Position numbers and translations under genes: made by a program. Of a DNA stretch of 64,000 nucleotides, positions 15,141 to 22,506 are shown piece by piece. The number at the start of each line of letters is the position of its first letter. Within the stretch, counting starts at the first letter, position 1. The stretch is from a virus. Below the pieces are notes generated by a model. The model had not been told where the DNA came from. It worked only from the letters and a program-made list of their open reading frames with translations, and made no database searches. The stretch spans positions 1 to 64,000 of IMG/VR virus record IMGVR_UViG_3300037010_001382. One strand, written 5' to 3'.

Positions 15141-15357
15141 AGCAAAAAGTAGAAAGATGAAGCCATACGCTTGGACTCCAGATGGGAAAACTCCATGGAA
15201 GAAAGATGGTGGAGCTTCTGGCGAAGATGCTGTTGGACTTTCTTATAAGCGAAATAAAAAACTTAGGAAAGAAGCACAACGTCTTAATCAGATTGAAAAT
15301 AAGCGTGCAAGAAAGTATTATAAGAATCAACTCAAGAAAGAGTTAAAAGACATGTAA
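15133..15357 (+). CDS. small Lys/Arg-rich protein, 74 aa
   Basis: ATG at 15133 overlaps the preceding end by 8 bp. Strongly basic throughout (KAKSRKMKPYAW, then YKRNKKLRKEAQRL), so it likely binds nucleic acid. No family recognised. Confidence 0.6.
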   Translation: MPKAKSRKMKPYAWTPDGKTPWKKDGGASGEDAVGLSYKRNKKLRKEAQRLNQIENKRARKYYKNQLKKELKDM

Positions 15358-15433
15358 GAAGGTTAATGCTTTTCCATCAACAAAGCAAGCAGATGAAATG
15401 GCGGGGCACTGTATAAAAAGTCATGCTCCAAAT

Positions 15434-15504
15434 ACGTTGATGGTGTAACGGTAGCACCACAGTTTTTGGTACTATTTGTCTAGGTTCGAATCCTGGTCAG
15501 CGTG
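15434..15504 (+). tRNA. tRNA-Gln (TTG)
   Basis: Acceptor ACGTTGA pairs with TCAGCGT (one G-U). The seven-base loop TTTTGGT gives anticodon TTG. The anticodon stem has one mismatch. T arm is CTAGGTTCGAATCCTGG. CCA not encoded. Confidence 0.8.
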
Positions 15505-15529
15505 CAAACCAATAGATACTTTTTTATCT

Positions 15530-15718
15530 ATGCAGTTAAGAATATGGAAGAATATTCAATCTTTATTTATTGGAGTAACATATCCTAAGAAGAAAAATGA
15601 TTGTGCTATTTGTCATAAAGATGAAGGTAAGCATTTATTGAAGGATATGACAAATTTATGTTGTGAAGCTTGCTGGCGCAAAGCGAACATACGTAAAAAC
15701 AGAGGTTCAAGGTACTAA
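15530..15718 (+). CDS. small zinc-ribbon protein, 62 aa
   Basis: ATG at 15530; the longer frame would run into tRNA-Gln. Contains CAICHKDEG and CCEACW, two Cys pairs 22 residues apart that should bind one zinc. Basic tail KNRGSRY. Similar mini zinc ribbons are common in phage genomes; role unknown. Confidence 0.6.
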   Translation: MQLRIWKNIQSLFIGVTYPKKKNDCAICHKDEGKHLLKDMTNLCCEACWRKANIRKNRGSRY

Positions 15719-15746
15719 CAAAAAAAAAGAGAAAAAGACGAAAGAC

Positions 15747-15923
15747 ATGAACAAAACACTCCCTACAAGAGCACCAAGTGGTTACTATGGTATTGCTTTC
15801 AGAAAGACAAAGGAAGAAAAAGCTGCATTAAAAGAAGCAAAGCGTTTGCACAAAGCAGAAATTGACCAGAAGTATGGTCTCGAATTTAGCGCTGCACAAA
15901 GAAAGAAAATCTTGAATCCTTAG
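15747..15923 (+). CDS. small basic protein, 58 aa
   Basis: Start set at ATG 15747 (MNKTLPTRAPSG), giving an intergenic gap instead of overlap. Lys-rich helix (KTKEEKAALKEAKRLHKAE). No family recognised. Confidence 0.5.
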   Translation: MNKTLPTRAPSGYYGIAFRKTKEEKAALKEAKRLHKAEIDQKYGLEFSAAQRKKILNP

Positions 15924-15945
15924 TGATTCATTTTTTATAAAGACC

Positions 15946-16159
15946 TGTGAAATATACAAAGACAGGCACCCTAATGTGACTCGACAGAGTAATATGTAGA
16001 TAGTGGAATTAATATTCGTCACAGTTCAACGCTCGGTTAATTTATTTAACCGACCAGAGACATCGACACGCTTAATACGTATAGACATTTTTGATCTGAA
16101 GTAGGTGAATACTTTAAGTATCACACATTAGAAGAGTGCAGGGGATCACTTATATCCCC
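15946..16159. ncRNA. hairpin-dense intergenic RNA candidate
   Basis: No gene seen. Paired segments: TGTGAC (15975-15980) with GTCACA (16018-16023), enclosing ACTC-GACA-GAGT; TCGGTTAA-TTTAT-TTAACCGA (16033-16053); and GGGGAT/ATCCCC (16141-16159) just before tRNA-Arg. Confidence 0.45.
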
Positions 16160-16164
16160 ACTAT

Positions 16165-16238
16165 GTCTTCGTAGCTCAACTGCATAGAGCAACAACCTTC
16201 TAAGTTGTAGGTTACAGGTTGGAATCCTGTCGGGGGCA
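16165..16238 (+). tRNA. tRNA-Arg (TCT)
   Basis: Acceptor GTCTTCG pairs with CGGGGGC using several G-U pairs. The anticodon arm ACAAC-CTTCTAA-GTTGT gives TCT. The T arm has CAGGTTGGAATCCTG, with G in place of the usual C in the TTC of the T loop. Confidence 0.85.
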
Positions 16239-16255
16239 CTTTATTTTAATAGAGT

Positions 16256-16768
16256 ATGGGTTGTCACACTTGGTGTGCTATCAAAGTTGAAAGATCTATC
16301 GAAGAAGCACGTGCTATCTGGATAGAGAAAAGAAGAGCTTGGATAGAGGATTGGGAAGAATATTTATTGAAGAAAAGCAATGGTGAGAAATTAGAGATAT
16401 TTGATGAATACTCTATAGAAACTTTTGTTCATTTATTAGAAGTGTTTCAAAGACAATTGCGAATGGTTGAAAAAGGATTATGCAATGTTGCAGTAATGAA
16501 TGATCAGCCAGAGCATAGTTATTACAAAGAAGGACATGGATTCTTTGTAAATAGTGATTTTCATGATGTTTTTAGAGTGTACGGGTATCCTAATGATTGG
16601 TTGTATTCTAAAGAAGAGACTTTAGCATATATTGAGAAATGGGAGAAAGATCATCCTGAAGATGAACCGTTAAAGTTTTGGAAGTTTACTGAAGGTCCAT
16701 ATAAAGGACGAACAGGTCTTGATGTCTTTTGGGAGTTACATCCTAATGGATCTATACATTTTGGTTAA
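16256..16768 (+). CDS. conserved-type phage protein with MGCHTW start, 170 aa
   Basis: ATG at 16256. The N-terminus MGCHTWCAIKV recalls a protein type seen in several phages and annotated only as hypothetical (from memory). Contains many His, Cys and acidic residues (C3, H4; EHSYYKEGHGFFVNSDFHDVF) that could bind metal. The second half is acidic. No enzymatic assignment. Confidence 0.7.
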   Translation: MGCHTWCAIKVERSIEEARAIWIEKRRAWIEDWEEYLLKKSNGEKLEIFDEYSIETFVHLLEVFQRQLRMVEKGLCNVAVMNDQPEHSYYKEGHGFFVNSDFHDVFRVYGYPNDWLYSKEETLAYIEKWEKDHPEDEPLKFWKFTEGPYKGRTGLDVFWELHPNGSIHFG

Positions 16769-16793
16769 TATTTCTTTATTTATAAATTTACTT

Positions 16794-17132
16794 ATGTCTC
16801 ACAAGAAACAGAAGAAAGGTCCTAAAGTGACCAGAAACAAAGAGCGCAAGGCTAATCGTGCCGCGCAACAGCAGGATCGTTTGAGAGCAGTAATAGCTCA
16901 AGAAAGAGAGATGCAAGAAAAACAGAATCAGGTAGTAAAATCTGATGATGGTAAGAAGTACAAACATGTGATCAAGACAAGGTCTGTGCAATCACGCAGA
17001 GAACGAGCTTTGGGCAGGATGACAGAGAGCCTGCATACTCACACAACAAAACCATTCTTATCTCCTGTACAAGAAGTGAGAATGAAGAAGGAAGTTAAGA
17101 TCCTTAAAGAACGTCTTAACATAGCAGCGTAG
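16794..17132 (+). CDS. small basic protein, 112 aa
   Basis: Start set at ATG 16794 (MSHKKQKKGPKV), just after the preceding stop; the longer frame overlaps it. Arg/Lys-rich all along, helical, with a Gln-rich middle. Likely nucleic-acid binding or disordered. Confidence 0.6.
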   Translation: MSHKKQKKGPKVTRNKERKANRAAQQQDRLRAVIAQEREMQEKQNQVVKSDDGKKYKHVIKTRSVQSRRERALGRMTESLHTHTTKPFLSPVQEVRMKKEVKILKERLNIAA

Positions 17133-17166
17133 TATTTTATTTTTCACCCCCTAATAGTCATTAACA

Positions 17167-17811
17167 ATGGCAGATCCAAAAGATCCGAAAGTAGCAATTG
17201 CTACTAAACAAATCAACACAGAAGTGGTTGTAGGTGCTGCAGCAGCAGACCTTAAAAAAGGCATTATCGCGTTAGGCTTAATGATGGAAGGTATCAACAA
17301 ATTGCCTGAAGAGGTTGAAAAGTTGGAACTGAAGATCTCAGCTAAGCGTACTGAACTGACAGGTCTTGAGCAGCAGTTTACAGAATCTGAGCGTCAGCGT
17401 ACAGTTGAGTTGGATATCAATATGAAGGAAAAAGGCATCAAAGCTGCAGATGATTTGTTGGAGAAAGCCGGCAAAGTATCTATAGCGAAAGATGAGTTGG
17501 CAACCTTGAAGAAGGAACTGTCTGATCTTAAAGCCAGCTATCAGAGCGATCTGAAGGAAGGTGTACAGGATGCTCGTAACTCTCTGACTATTGAACATGA
17601 CAACAAGACTGCCCTTGCTGATGCCCTGCATAAGCAGAATGAAGCGCAGAACACTGCTAAGATTACCGGCCTAGAATTCCAGATTGAACAACTGAAATCA
17701 ACAAATGAAATGCTTATCAAGCAATTGGATGCAGAACGTGAAGCTGGTATCAAGCGTGCTGAAGCAGCAAAACCAGCTCCTATACAGATAGGACAGCCGG
17801 GTCAGCGTTAA
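17167..17811 (+). CDS. coiled-coil protein, 214 aa
   Basis: ATG at 17167. Residues 35-195 are an almost unbroken charged helix with heptad spacing (VEKLELKISAKRTELTGLEQQF). C-terminal tail is Pro/Gly/Gln-rich (PAPIQIGQPGQR). GC-richer than its neighbours. A filament or scaffold-like role is possible but not shown. Confidence 0.7.
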   Translation: MADPKDPKVAIATKQINTEVVVGAAAADLKKGIIALGLMMEGINKLPEEVEKLELKISAKRTELTGLEQQFTESERQRTVELDINMKEKGIKAADDLLEKAGKVSIAKDELATLKKELSDLKASYQSDLKEGVQDARNSLTIEHDNKTALADALHKQNEAQNTAKITGLEFQIEQLKSTNEMLIKQLDAEREAGIKRAEAAKPAPIQIGQPGQR

Positions 17812-17833
17812 TAGCTGAAAAAAGAAGTATTGA

Positions 17834-17850
17834 CGCTTAAAAGTTCAAAA
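17834..17850 (+). promoter_or_regulatory. repeated leader pair, copy 2
   Basis: Carries the same 17-mer CTTAAAAGTTCAAAAGT as the leader at 10003-10028, again immediately before an ATG (17856). Confidence 0.45.
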
Positions 17851-17855
17851 GTATT

Positions 17856-18185
17856 ATGGCAGACATTATTAGCCAAAATCAGGTGATTCACGAAGGTGAT
17901 GAAACTTTTACTAACATGGATGAGTTGTTAGCTAGTGTTTATGGGTTGTTAAATTCTCGTAACATTGGTAATACTCCTGAAGATCCTTCAGTAGCAATAT
18001 TGATTCGTACAACAGGAAAGTTCACAAACGAAGAGGCAGAAATGTCTGTTGTTGTTTATGAGAACTTTACTGAAGAACAGATTGCTACACATATGACTGA
18101 ACAATCATTAGCTCCTGCAGATCAGGTTGTGGATGAGGCACCAGTTGTGGTGAAGGGTAAGTTTGGTGGAAAGCACTCAGCCTAA
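17856..18185 (+). CDS. acidic hypothetical protein, 109 aa
   Basis: ATG at 17856. Acidic and soluble, ending in a Val/Pro-rich stretch and KGKFGGKHSA. No family recognised. Confidence 0.65.
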   Translation: MADIISQNQVIHEGDETFTNMDELLASVYGLLNSRNIGNTPEDPSVAILIRTTGKFTNEEAEMSVVVYENFTEEQIATHMTEQSLAPADQVVDEAPVVVKGKFGGKHSA

Positions 18186-18229
18186 AGGTAAAAAGTAAGT
18201 TAACAAATAGTAAAAAAGAACACTAAGAT

Positions 18230-18871
18230 ATGAAACAATTCATATTTGCAATGTTACTGGTATTCTCTACGGGAATTGCCACAATTTCTTGTAATCGTTC
18301 TGCTCCTTATCAGGGGTATGACGTAATGACTGGACCAGGTGGTCAGCAACAAGTGATGTTTTATGATAATGGTACTCAGCGCGTTATGGAGTATGCAATG
18401 TTCATGTCTTTAATGAATAATGGTGGTTACAGTAATGTAATTCATCATTATCGTGAACCAAGATATGCTTCAAGACCATATTTTAGCAATGATTATCGTT
18501 CATGGAATCATGTAGGTACAACTACTGCTCCAAGGCAACCAGTTGTTAATAGTCCAACTGTTGCTCAGTCTACTGGGGCATTTGGAAATGGCGCATATAA
18601 ACGCGATGGTGTAATTACAACTAATTCAACACAACCTCAAGTAAGTATAATTACTAATAGTAATACTCCTGCTAAAGTTGATGGTTGGAATAGTAAAGTT
18701 ACACAACAGGCATTGCCACGTACTCCTCAACCAGTACAAACTGCAGGTTGGAAATCAACTACCACTGCTCCAGCTCCATCTCCTGTCGCAACAGGTTCAG
18801 TATGGAAAACAAAAACAAGCAGCAGCTCTTCAACAAAATCCTCATTTGGAGGAAGAAAACGTGTGCGTTAG
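18230..18871 (+). CDS. putative lipoprotein, 213 aa
   Basis: ATG at 18230. Signal peptide with lipobox (FSTGIATISC, Cys at residue 21). The mature part is low-complexity, rich in Gln, Thr, Ser and Pro, with three repeats of a W-x-S/T-x-T pattern (VDGWNSKVT, TAGWKSTTT, GSVWKTKTS). Ends in a basic Ser/Arg/Gly tail. Probably attached to a host membrane; role unknown. Confidence 0.65.
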   Translation: MKQFIFAMLLVFSTGIATISCNRSAPYQGYDVMTGPGGQQQVMFYDNGTQRVMEYAMFMSLMNNGGYSNVIHHYREPRYASRPYFSNDYRSWNHVGTTTAPRQPVVNSPTVAQSTGAFGNGAYKRDGVITTNSTQPQVSIITNSNTPAKVDGWNSKVTQQALPRTPQPVQTAGWKSTTTAPAPSPVATGSVWKTKTSSSSSTKSSFGGRKRVR

Positions 18872-18882
18872 TAATAACGTTT

Positions 18883-19065
18883 ATGTTAACAAAAGAAATG
18901 TTGCAAGAGTTTTGTCTTCAAAAAGGATGGATATACAACTACTCCGGGAAGAGTGGAGGAGTATATATTGATCCTAAAGATAAGCTTATAACAATTGATA
19001 ATATCGAATGTGCTATAGTTCAGCACTTTGGTATCTTCCCTGATTTCAGTATTTTTAGATCTTAG
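18883..19065 (+). CDS. hypothetical protein, 60 aa
   Basis: ATG at 18883 (MLTKEMLQEF). Small alpha/beta protein (WIYNYSGKSGGVYIDPKD). Chosen start lies 11 bp after the preceding stop. Confidence 0.55.
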   Translation: MLTKEMLQEFCLQKGWIYNYSGKSGGVYIDPKDKLITIDNIECAIVQHFGIFPDFSIFRS

Positions 19066-19127
19066 TAATAGAAAGCATTATTGGATATCAACCTAACGAT
19101 TTTATTAAGCGAAAATTCATTAGACAC

Positions 19128-19568
19128 ATGGAACAAAAGTCTCTATCAAAAGAAGAGCAGCACAAAATCAAGATCCTAACGCTACGACAAGAGCTCGAGC
19201 AAGCGATACTAAAGGTGAATTTTCACTTCCATAGCGGCTACGAAAAAAAGGATGAGAGACTACCTGTATCAATCTTTATGAACTTCTTAAAAAAAGGAGT
19301 TGCAACGATTCACAGTGCATATCTTATGCGTTTAAAGAATAGAGATGTACATTTAATAATAGATGAAGATTTCTTCATTACTAATGTACGTTTTACAGAT
19401 TTGCATTGGTCAAGTTGGGATAAACTTTCAATGTTAATCTCTGATCTTAATGAAGCCGCTAGAGAGCTAGACTATGATGATTTACGTTCTAGGACTAATA
19501 CCATAGATAAATTTTATCAGTTAGCTGATAAAGATATCGATTTTTTGCGATCATTTAAGTTTAGTTGA
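19128..19568 (+). CDS. hypothetical protein, 146 aa
   Basis: ATG at 19128. Highly charged N-terminal helix (KSLSKEEQHKIKILTLRQEL), then mixed alpha/beta. No family recognised. Confidence 0.65.
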   Translation: MEQKSLSKEEQHKIKILTLRQELEQAILKVNFHFHSGYEKKDERLPVSIFMNFLKKGVATIHSAYLMRLKNRDVHLIIDEDFFITNVRFTDLHWSSWDKLSMLISDLNEAARELDYDDLRSRTNTIDKFYQLADKDIDFLRSFKFS

Positions 19569-19580
19569 ATTTAAAATAAA

Positions 19581-19612
19581 TTTGGTAGTTTAAATTCTAT
19601 TTCGTATCTTTG
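19581..19612 (+). promoter_or_regulatory. Bacteroidota-type promoter for the HNH gene
   Basis: TTTG (19581-19584), 20-nt gap, TATCTTTG (19605-19612), then CAGAT and ATG at 19618. The transcript should be nearly leaderless. Confidence 0.8.
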
Positions 19613-19617
19613 CAGAT

Positions 19618-20148
19618 ATGGGAAAGATTAAAAAGATTATTTGTGAAGAATGTGGCATTGAAAAAGAAACTGCTGCAATTAAATTCTGCTCTATTAAGTG
19701 TAGAGAAACAAACAAATCAAGAAAACATTATCAGAGTTATTTAGAAGACAGTTCGTCATTTAAATATACTAATCTTCAGCCTTTAAAAGCTGAATTTCTA
19801 AAGGAACAGAATTGTAAATGTGCTATTTGTGGAATTAATAATAAGTGGGAAGATAAAGATTTAATCTTTATATTGGATCATATAGATAGTAAAGCTAATA
19901 ATAGTAATAGAGATAATCTTAGATTACTTTGTCCAAATTGTGATTCACAACTTAATACTTATAAAAGTAAAAATCACTCTTCGGAAAGAAGAGGAGATAT
20001 TCCCTATTTAGGGCATTCAAAGAAAGTTAATAAAGAGATGCTTGATGAGATTATTAAAATGAGAACTGAAAATTATACTTTAAAAGAAATTGCAGAGAAG
20101 TACAATATCAGTTATTCAGCAGTCTGGTATAGATTAAAACATTTATAA
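19618..20148 (+). CDS. HNH homing endonuclease with C-terminal HTH, 176 aa
   Basis: Zinc ribbon at the start (CEECG, CSIKC at about 10-30). HNH core at about 66-120: CAICGINNKWEDKDL, ILDHIDSKANNSNRDNLRLLCPNCDSQ. The C-terminal 35 residues form a helix-turn-helix (LDEIIKMRTENYTLKEIAEKYN) typical of NUMOD-like DNA-recognition tails of homing enzymes. Carries its own promoter. Confidence 0.85.
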   Translation: MGKIKKIICEECGIEKETAAIKFCSIKCRETNKSRKHYQSYLEDSSSFKYTNLQPLKAEFLKEQNCKCAICGINNKWEDKDLIFILDHIDSKANNSNRDNLRLLCPNCDSQLNTYKSKNHSSERRGDIPYLGHSKKVNKEMLDEIIKMRTENYTLKEIAEKYNISYSAVWYRLKHL

Positions 20149-20167
20149 AACTTCAAATTTAGCTAAA

Positions 20168-20641
20168 GTGGACAACATCCAGAACAACAACAACGACAAT
20201 TTACCACAGGGTAACAATGAACAACAAAACGGTAATAAGGACCATAAGAACTTCCTTACAGTTGTAGCACAAGTATTTTCTCTCATTGGCCCAGGTGCTG
20301 ATCCTGAAAAAGGAGCGAAGAATGCTATCTTTAGCAACAAAGTAGCTAACGATCAGGTGTCTGCTGTTATGGAAAAGCTTGCCGGCCGTCGCCAGGAAAA
20401 AGCCATAGAAGGTTTTACTGAAGATATGGACAAATTGCTTGACCGCTATGCTGAATTTACGCGCGAATCGACAAAGCGTAAGAAGGCTTTCGAAGAAGCT
20501 GAATTGGCTAAAGAAAAAGAATTCACCAAGGAAGCGCAGGCTGTATTGGCAAAAGTGCAGGATATAGGTTCTTATTTTGGTGCATACCAGAAAGGCCTTG
20601 CTGCGTTAGCTAACGTGCCGGCTGCCAATAACAACCAGTAA
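20168..20641 (+). CDS. hypothetical helical protein, 157 aa
   Basis: GTG start at 20168 (MDNIQNNNNDN). Asn/Gln-rich first 25 residues, then charged helices (residues 60-140) with coiled-coil character. GC-richer than its surroundings, like 17167. Confidence 0.6.
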   Translation: MDNIQNNNNDNLPQGNNEQQNGNKDHKNFLTVVAQVFSLIGPGADPEKGAKNAIFSNKVANDQVSAVMEKLAGRRQEKAIEGFTEDMDKLLDRYAEFTRESTKRKKAFEEAELAKEKEFTKEAQAVLAKVQDIGSYFGAYQKGLAALANVPAANNNQ

Positions 20642-20645
20642 AAAG

Positions 20646-20900
20646 TTGATTGGATCACCGCTAAGTAAAGACGATATTCTTGACATAAAGGTTCCTTCTG
20701 AAGGAGACCCTGTATTGTATGTAGTATATGATACATTTGATAAGCAATATCGATCTCAAGTAGGTATTATAATGCGAGAAGTAGGAGACGATCATGTGAT
20801 TATTAGTGGAGTTAAGTGGGAAAGAGAACAAGTTCTCTATGTTCTTACTAGCGAAGGTTTTATGAAACAGAAGCGTATCACTAACAGACTTGCACTATAA
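20646..20900 (+). CDS. hypothetical protein, 84 aa
   Basis: TTG start at 20646. Beta-rich (DPVLYVVYDTFDKQYRSQVG, then DDHVIISGVKW), which suggests a small barrel. No family recognised. Confidence 0.55.
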   Translation: MIGSPLSKDDILDIKVPSEGDPVLYVVYDTFDKQYRSQVGIIMREVGDDHVIISGVKWEREQVLYVLTSEGFMKQKRITNRLAL

Positions 20901-20948
20901 TACCTGCTTATCAAAAGAAGACAAATTAAGGACTTTACAACACATTAA

Positions 20949-21197
20949 ATGTCTTATACTATGGGCAGGAGTAATCGCCGTGGTAAGAATAAGAATAAGC
21001 ATGTGAATGTTGTGCCTGTCCATTCGAAAAAAGTAATCGTAAGTTCTAATCCCTCTGAAAAGACGATTGAGTACTACGAACAGTTGCTCGTTAGCGGGAA
21101 AAACCCAAAAGGTAAAATTCTCACTAATAATGAAATAACAAAACTGCATAATACGATTGCCGACCTAGAGCATATCTTAGGTATCAAACATGAGTAA
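20949..21197 (+). CDS. small basic protein, 82 aa
   Basis: ATG at 20949 (ATG 20961 also possible). N-terminus very basic (GRSNRRGKNKNKHVN), then a helical region. No family recognised. Confidence 0.6.
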   Translation: MSYTMGRSNRRGKNKNKHVNVVPVHSKKVIVSSNPSEKTIEYYEQLLVSGKNPKGKILTNNEITKLHNTIADLEHILGIKHE

Positions 21198-21211
21198 TAT
21201 GAATAATTCGA

Positions 21212-21442
21212 ATGGAAGGACATGTTCCCAAGACCATTAAAAGGTCACCAGCAGATTTAAGGGCTTCAGCTGATGCCTACCTTACAAATGGTCGTTATGA
21301 CCCAAGGAAGAGCGCTATGATAGCAGAAGAGTACAGAAAAAAAAGATTGTCAATTGAAGACAGGCGTGCAGTCCGTGCTAAAGAGACAGTTACACTTTTC
21401 AACAATGTATCTGAACTTATTAAAACTAAGGTAAGGTACTAA
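21212..21442 (+). CDS. small basic helical protein, 76 aa
   Basis: ATG at 21212. Arg-rich, helical (SAMIAEEYRKKRLSIEDRR). No family recognised. Confidence 0.6.
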   Translation: MEGHVPKTIKRSPADLRASADAYLTNGRYDPRKSAMIAEEYRKKRLSIEDRRAVRAKETVTLFNNVSELIKTKVRY

Positions 21443-21454
21443 TACAATAAAACA

Positions 21455-21706
21455 ATGTCAAAGCCAGGAACAGTAGTAATTAAGTGCGGCGGTGAGAACA
21501 GAGCGTCACTGAAGAGAGATGGAGCAGAAGTTCCATTGGGTGGAGGTCAGCCTATGAAAGTAGTGCGTATCTTCAAATGTGACTCTGAATATCAGGACGG
21601 ACTATATGGTAAGGATATGCGCGTAGCGAATCATGCACCTTCGAAAGGAGCTGCAGAAAATCGCTACAGATGTGCTACTTGCTTAAAAGAACACATTGTC
21701 AACTAA
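21455..21706 (+). CDS. small protein with Cys pairs, 83 aa
   Basis: ATG at 21455. Contains IKCGGEN, FKCDSEY and CATCLKEH; four Cys in all could bind one zinc. The end overlaps the next gene by 11 bp. Confidence 0.55.
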   Translation: MSKPGTVVIKCGGENRASLKRDGAEVPLGGGQPMKVVRIFKCDSEYQDGLYGKDMRVANHAPSKGAAENRYRCATCLKEHIVN

Positions 21707-21872
21707 GAAGGCTCTTATTGCCAAAGTGCGCGAGTTCCATTTATTGTGCTGGCTTTTCGGACACTCTTATGGCAAGCCCGAACCTTTTCTCAATACAGCG
21801 AGAACAGGATTCGTAGGGACTGTTAAGACGTGTAAACATTGCCTTGCAAAGGTTAAAGAATACAATGATTAA
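21696..21872 (+). CDS. small protein with CKHC motif, 58 aa
   Basis: TTG start at 21696 overlapping the preceding gene; GTG at 21726 is an alternative. Contains LLCWLFGHSYGKPEP and CKHCLAK. The layout resembles small phage proteins that begin with a Cys-W-x-GH motif and end in a C-x2-C pair. The TAA overlaps the next ATG (TTAATG). Confidence 0.45.
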   Translation: MSTKKALIAKVREFHLLCWLFGHSYGKPEPFLNTARTGFVGTVKTCKHCLAKVKEYND

Positions 21873-22150
21873 TGAAAGTAAAGCATTTGAAAATCGTTAA
21901 TCATACGACTGTAAGAGACGCTGTTGGAGCTATGCTACATCATAGATCAGGTCAATGGTGGAATGCTCGTCAAATGCAAGCTTTTCTGTATCAAATAGGC
22001 GCGAAGGTTTCTGAAGAATATGCTGCAGGCGTTATGGAAGACATATACGACGAGGCAAGAGACATTCCTTTCATAGTCTATGAAAAGCGTACTGAACATA
22101 AAGTTCGGTATATGTGTCAAACAATGTTTGATAGAGCATCCTCTAATTAG
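21872..22150 (+). CDS. hypothetical protein, 92 aa
   Basis: ATG at 21872. Helical, basic; GQWWNARQMQAFLYQIG suggests a winged-helix-like DNA-binding domain, but this is weak. Confidence 0.55.
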   Translation: MKVKHLKIVNHTTVRDAVGAMLHHRSGQWWNARQMQAFLYQIGAKVSEEYAAGVMEDIYDEARDIPFIVYEKRTEHKVRYMCQTMFDRASSN

Positions 22151-22168
22151 TAAAAAATAAAACATCGT

Positions 22169-22471
22169 ATGTTTAAAGCATTACTGGAAGTTGGGCTCAT
22201 CATTCTTATAATACTTATGGTAATAACACAAGTATTGATACCTATGTTTATTAACGATTTAGAGCTATTCTGGCTCTTTAAATCATCGAAGAAGTATAAC
22301 TCTTTCCCAACCTCGAAAGAGGGGCAGGAAGGGCATACTTCTCTCGATGATAATCTCAATGAATTAGGAACGAATGCTGAACTTCAAACAAACGCTCTCA
22401 AGTCTACTTTGAGCAAGGTGGATAAGAGTATTGAAAAGCTCAATGAAGTCAAGCGTAACGTACGCATTTAA
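22169..22471 (+). CDS. membrane-anchored helical protein, 100 aa
   Basis: ATG at 22169. One transmembrane helix at about 2-28 (LLEVGLIILIILMVITQVLIP), then a charged helical tail with coiled-coil spacing (STLSKVDKSIEKLNEVK). Immediately upstream of the SPFH gene; the two may act together at the membrane. Confidence 0.6.
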   Translation: MFKALLEVGLIILIILMVITQVLIPMFINDLELFWLFKSSKKYNSFPTSKEGQEGHTSLDDNLNELGTNAELQTNALKSTLSKVDKSIEKLNEVKRNVRI

Positions 22472-22506
22472 CAATTAACAATTACAAAAACAAGCAAGCC
22501 ATTAAC

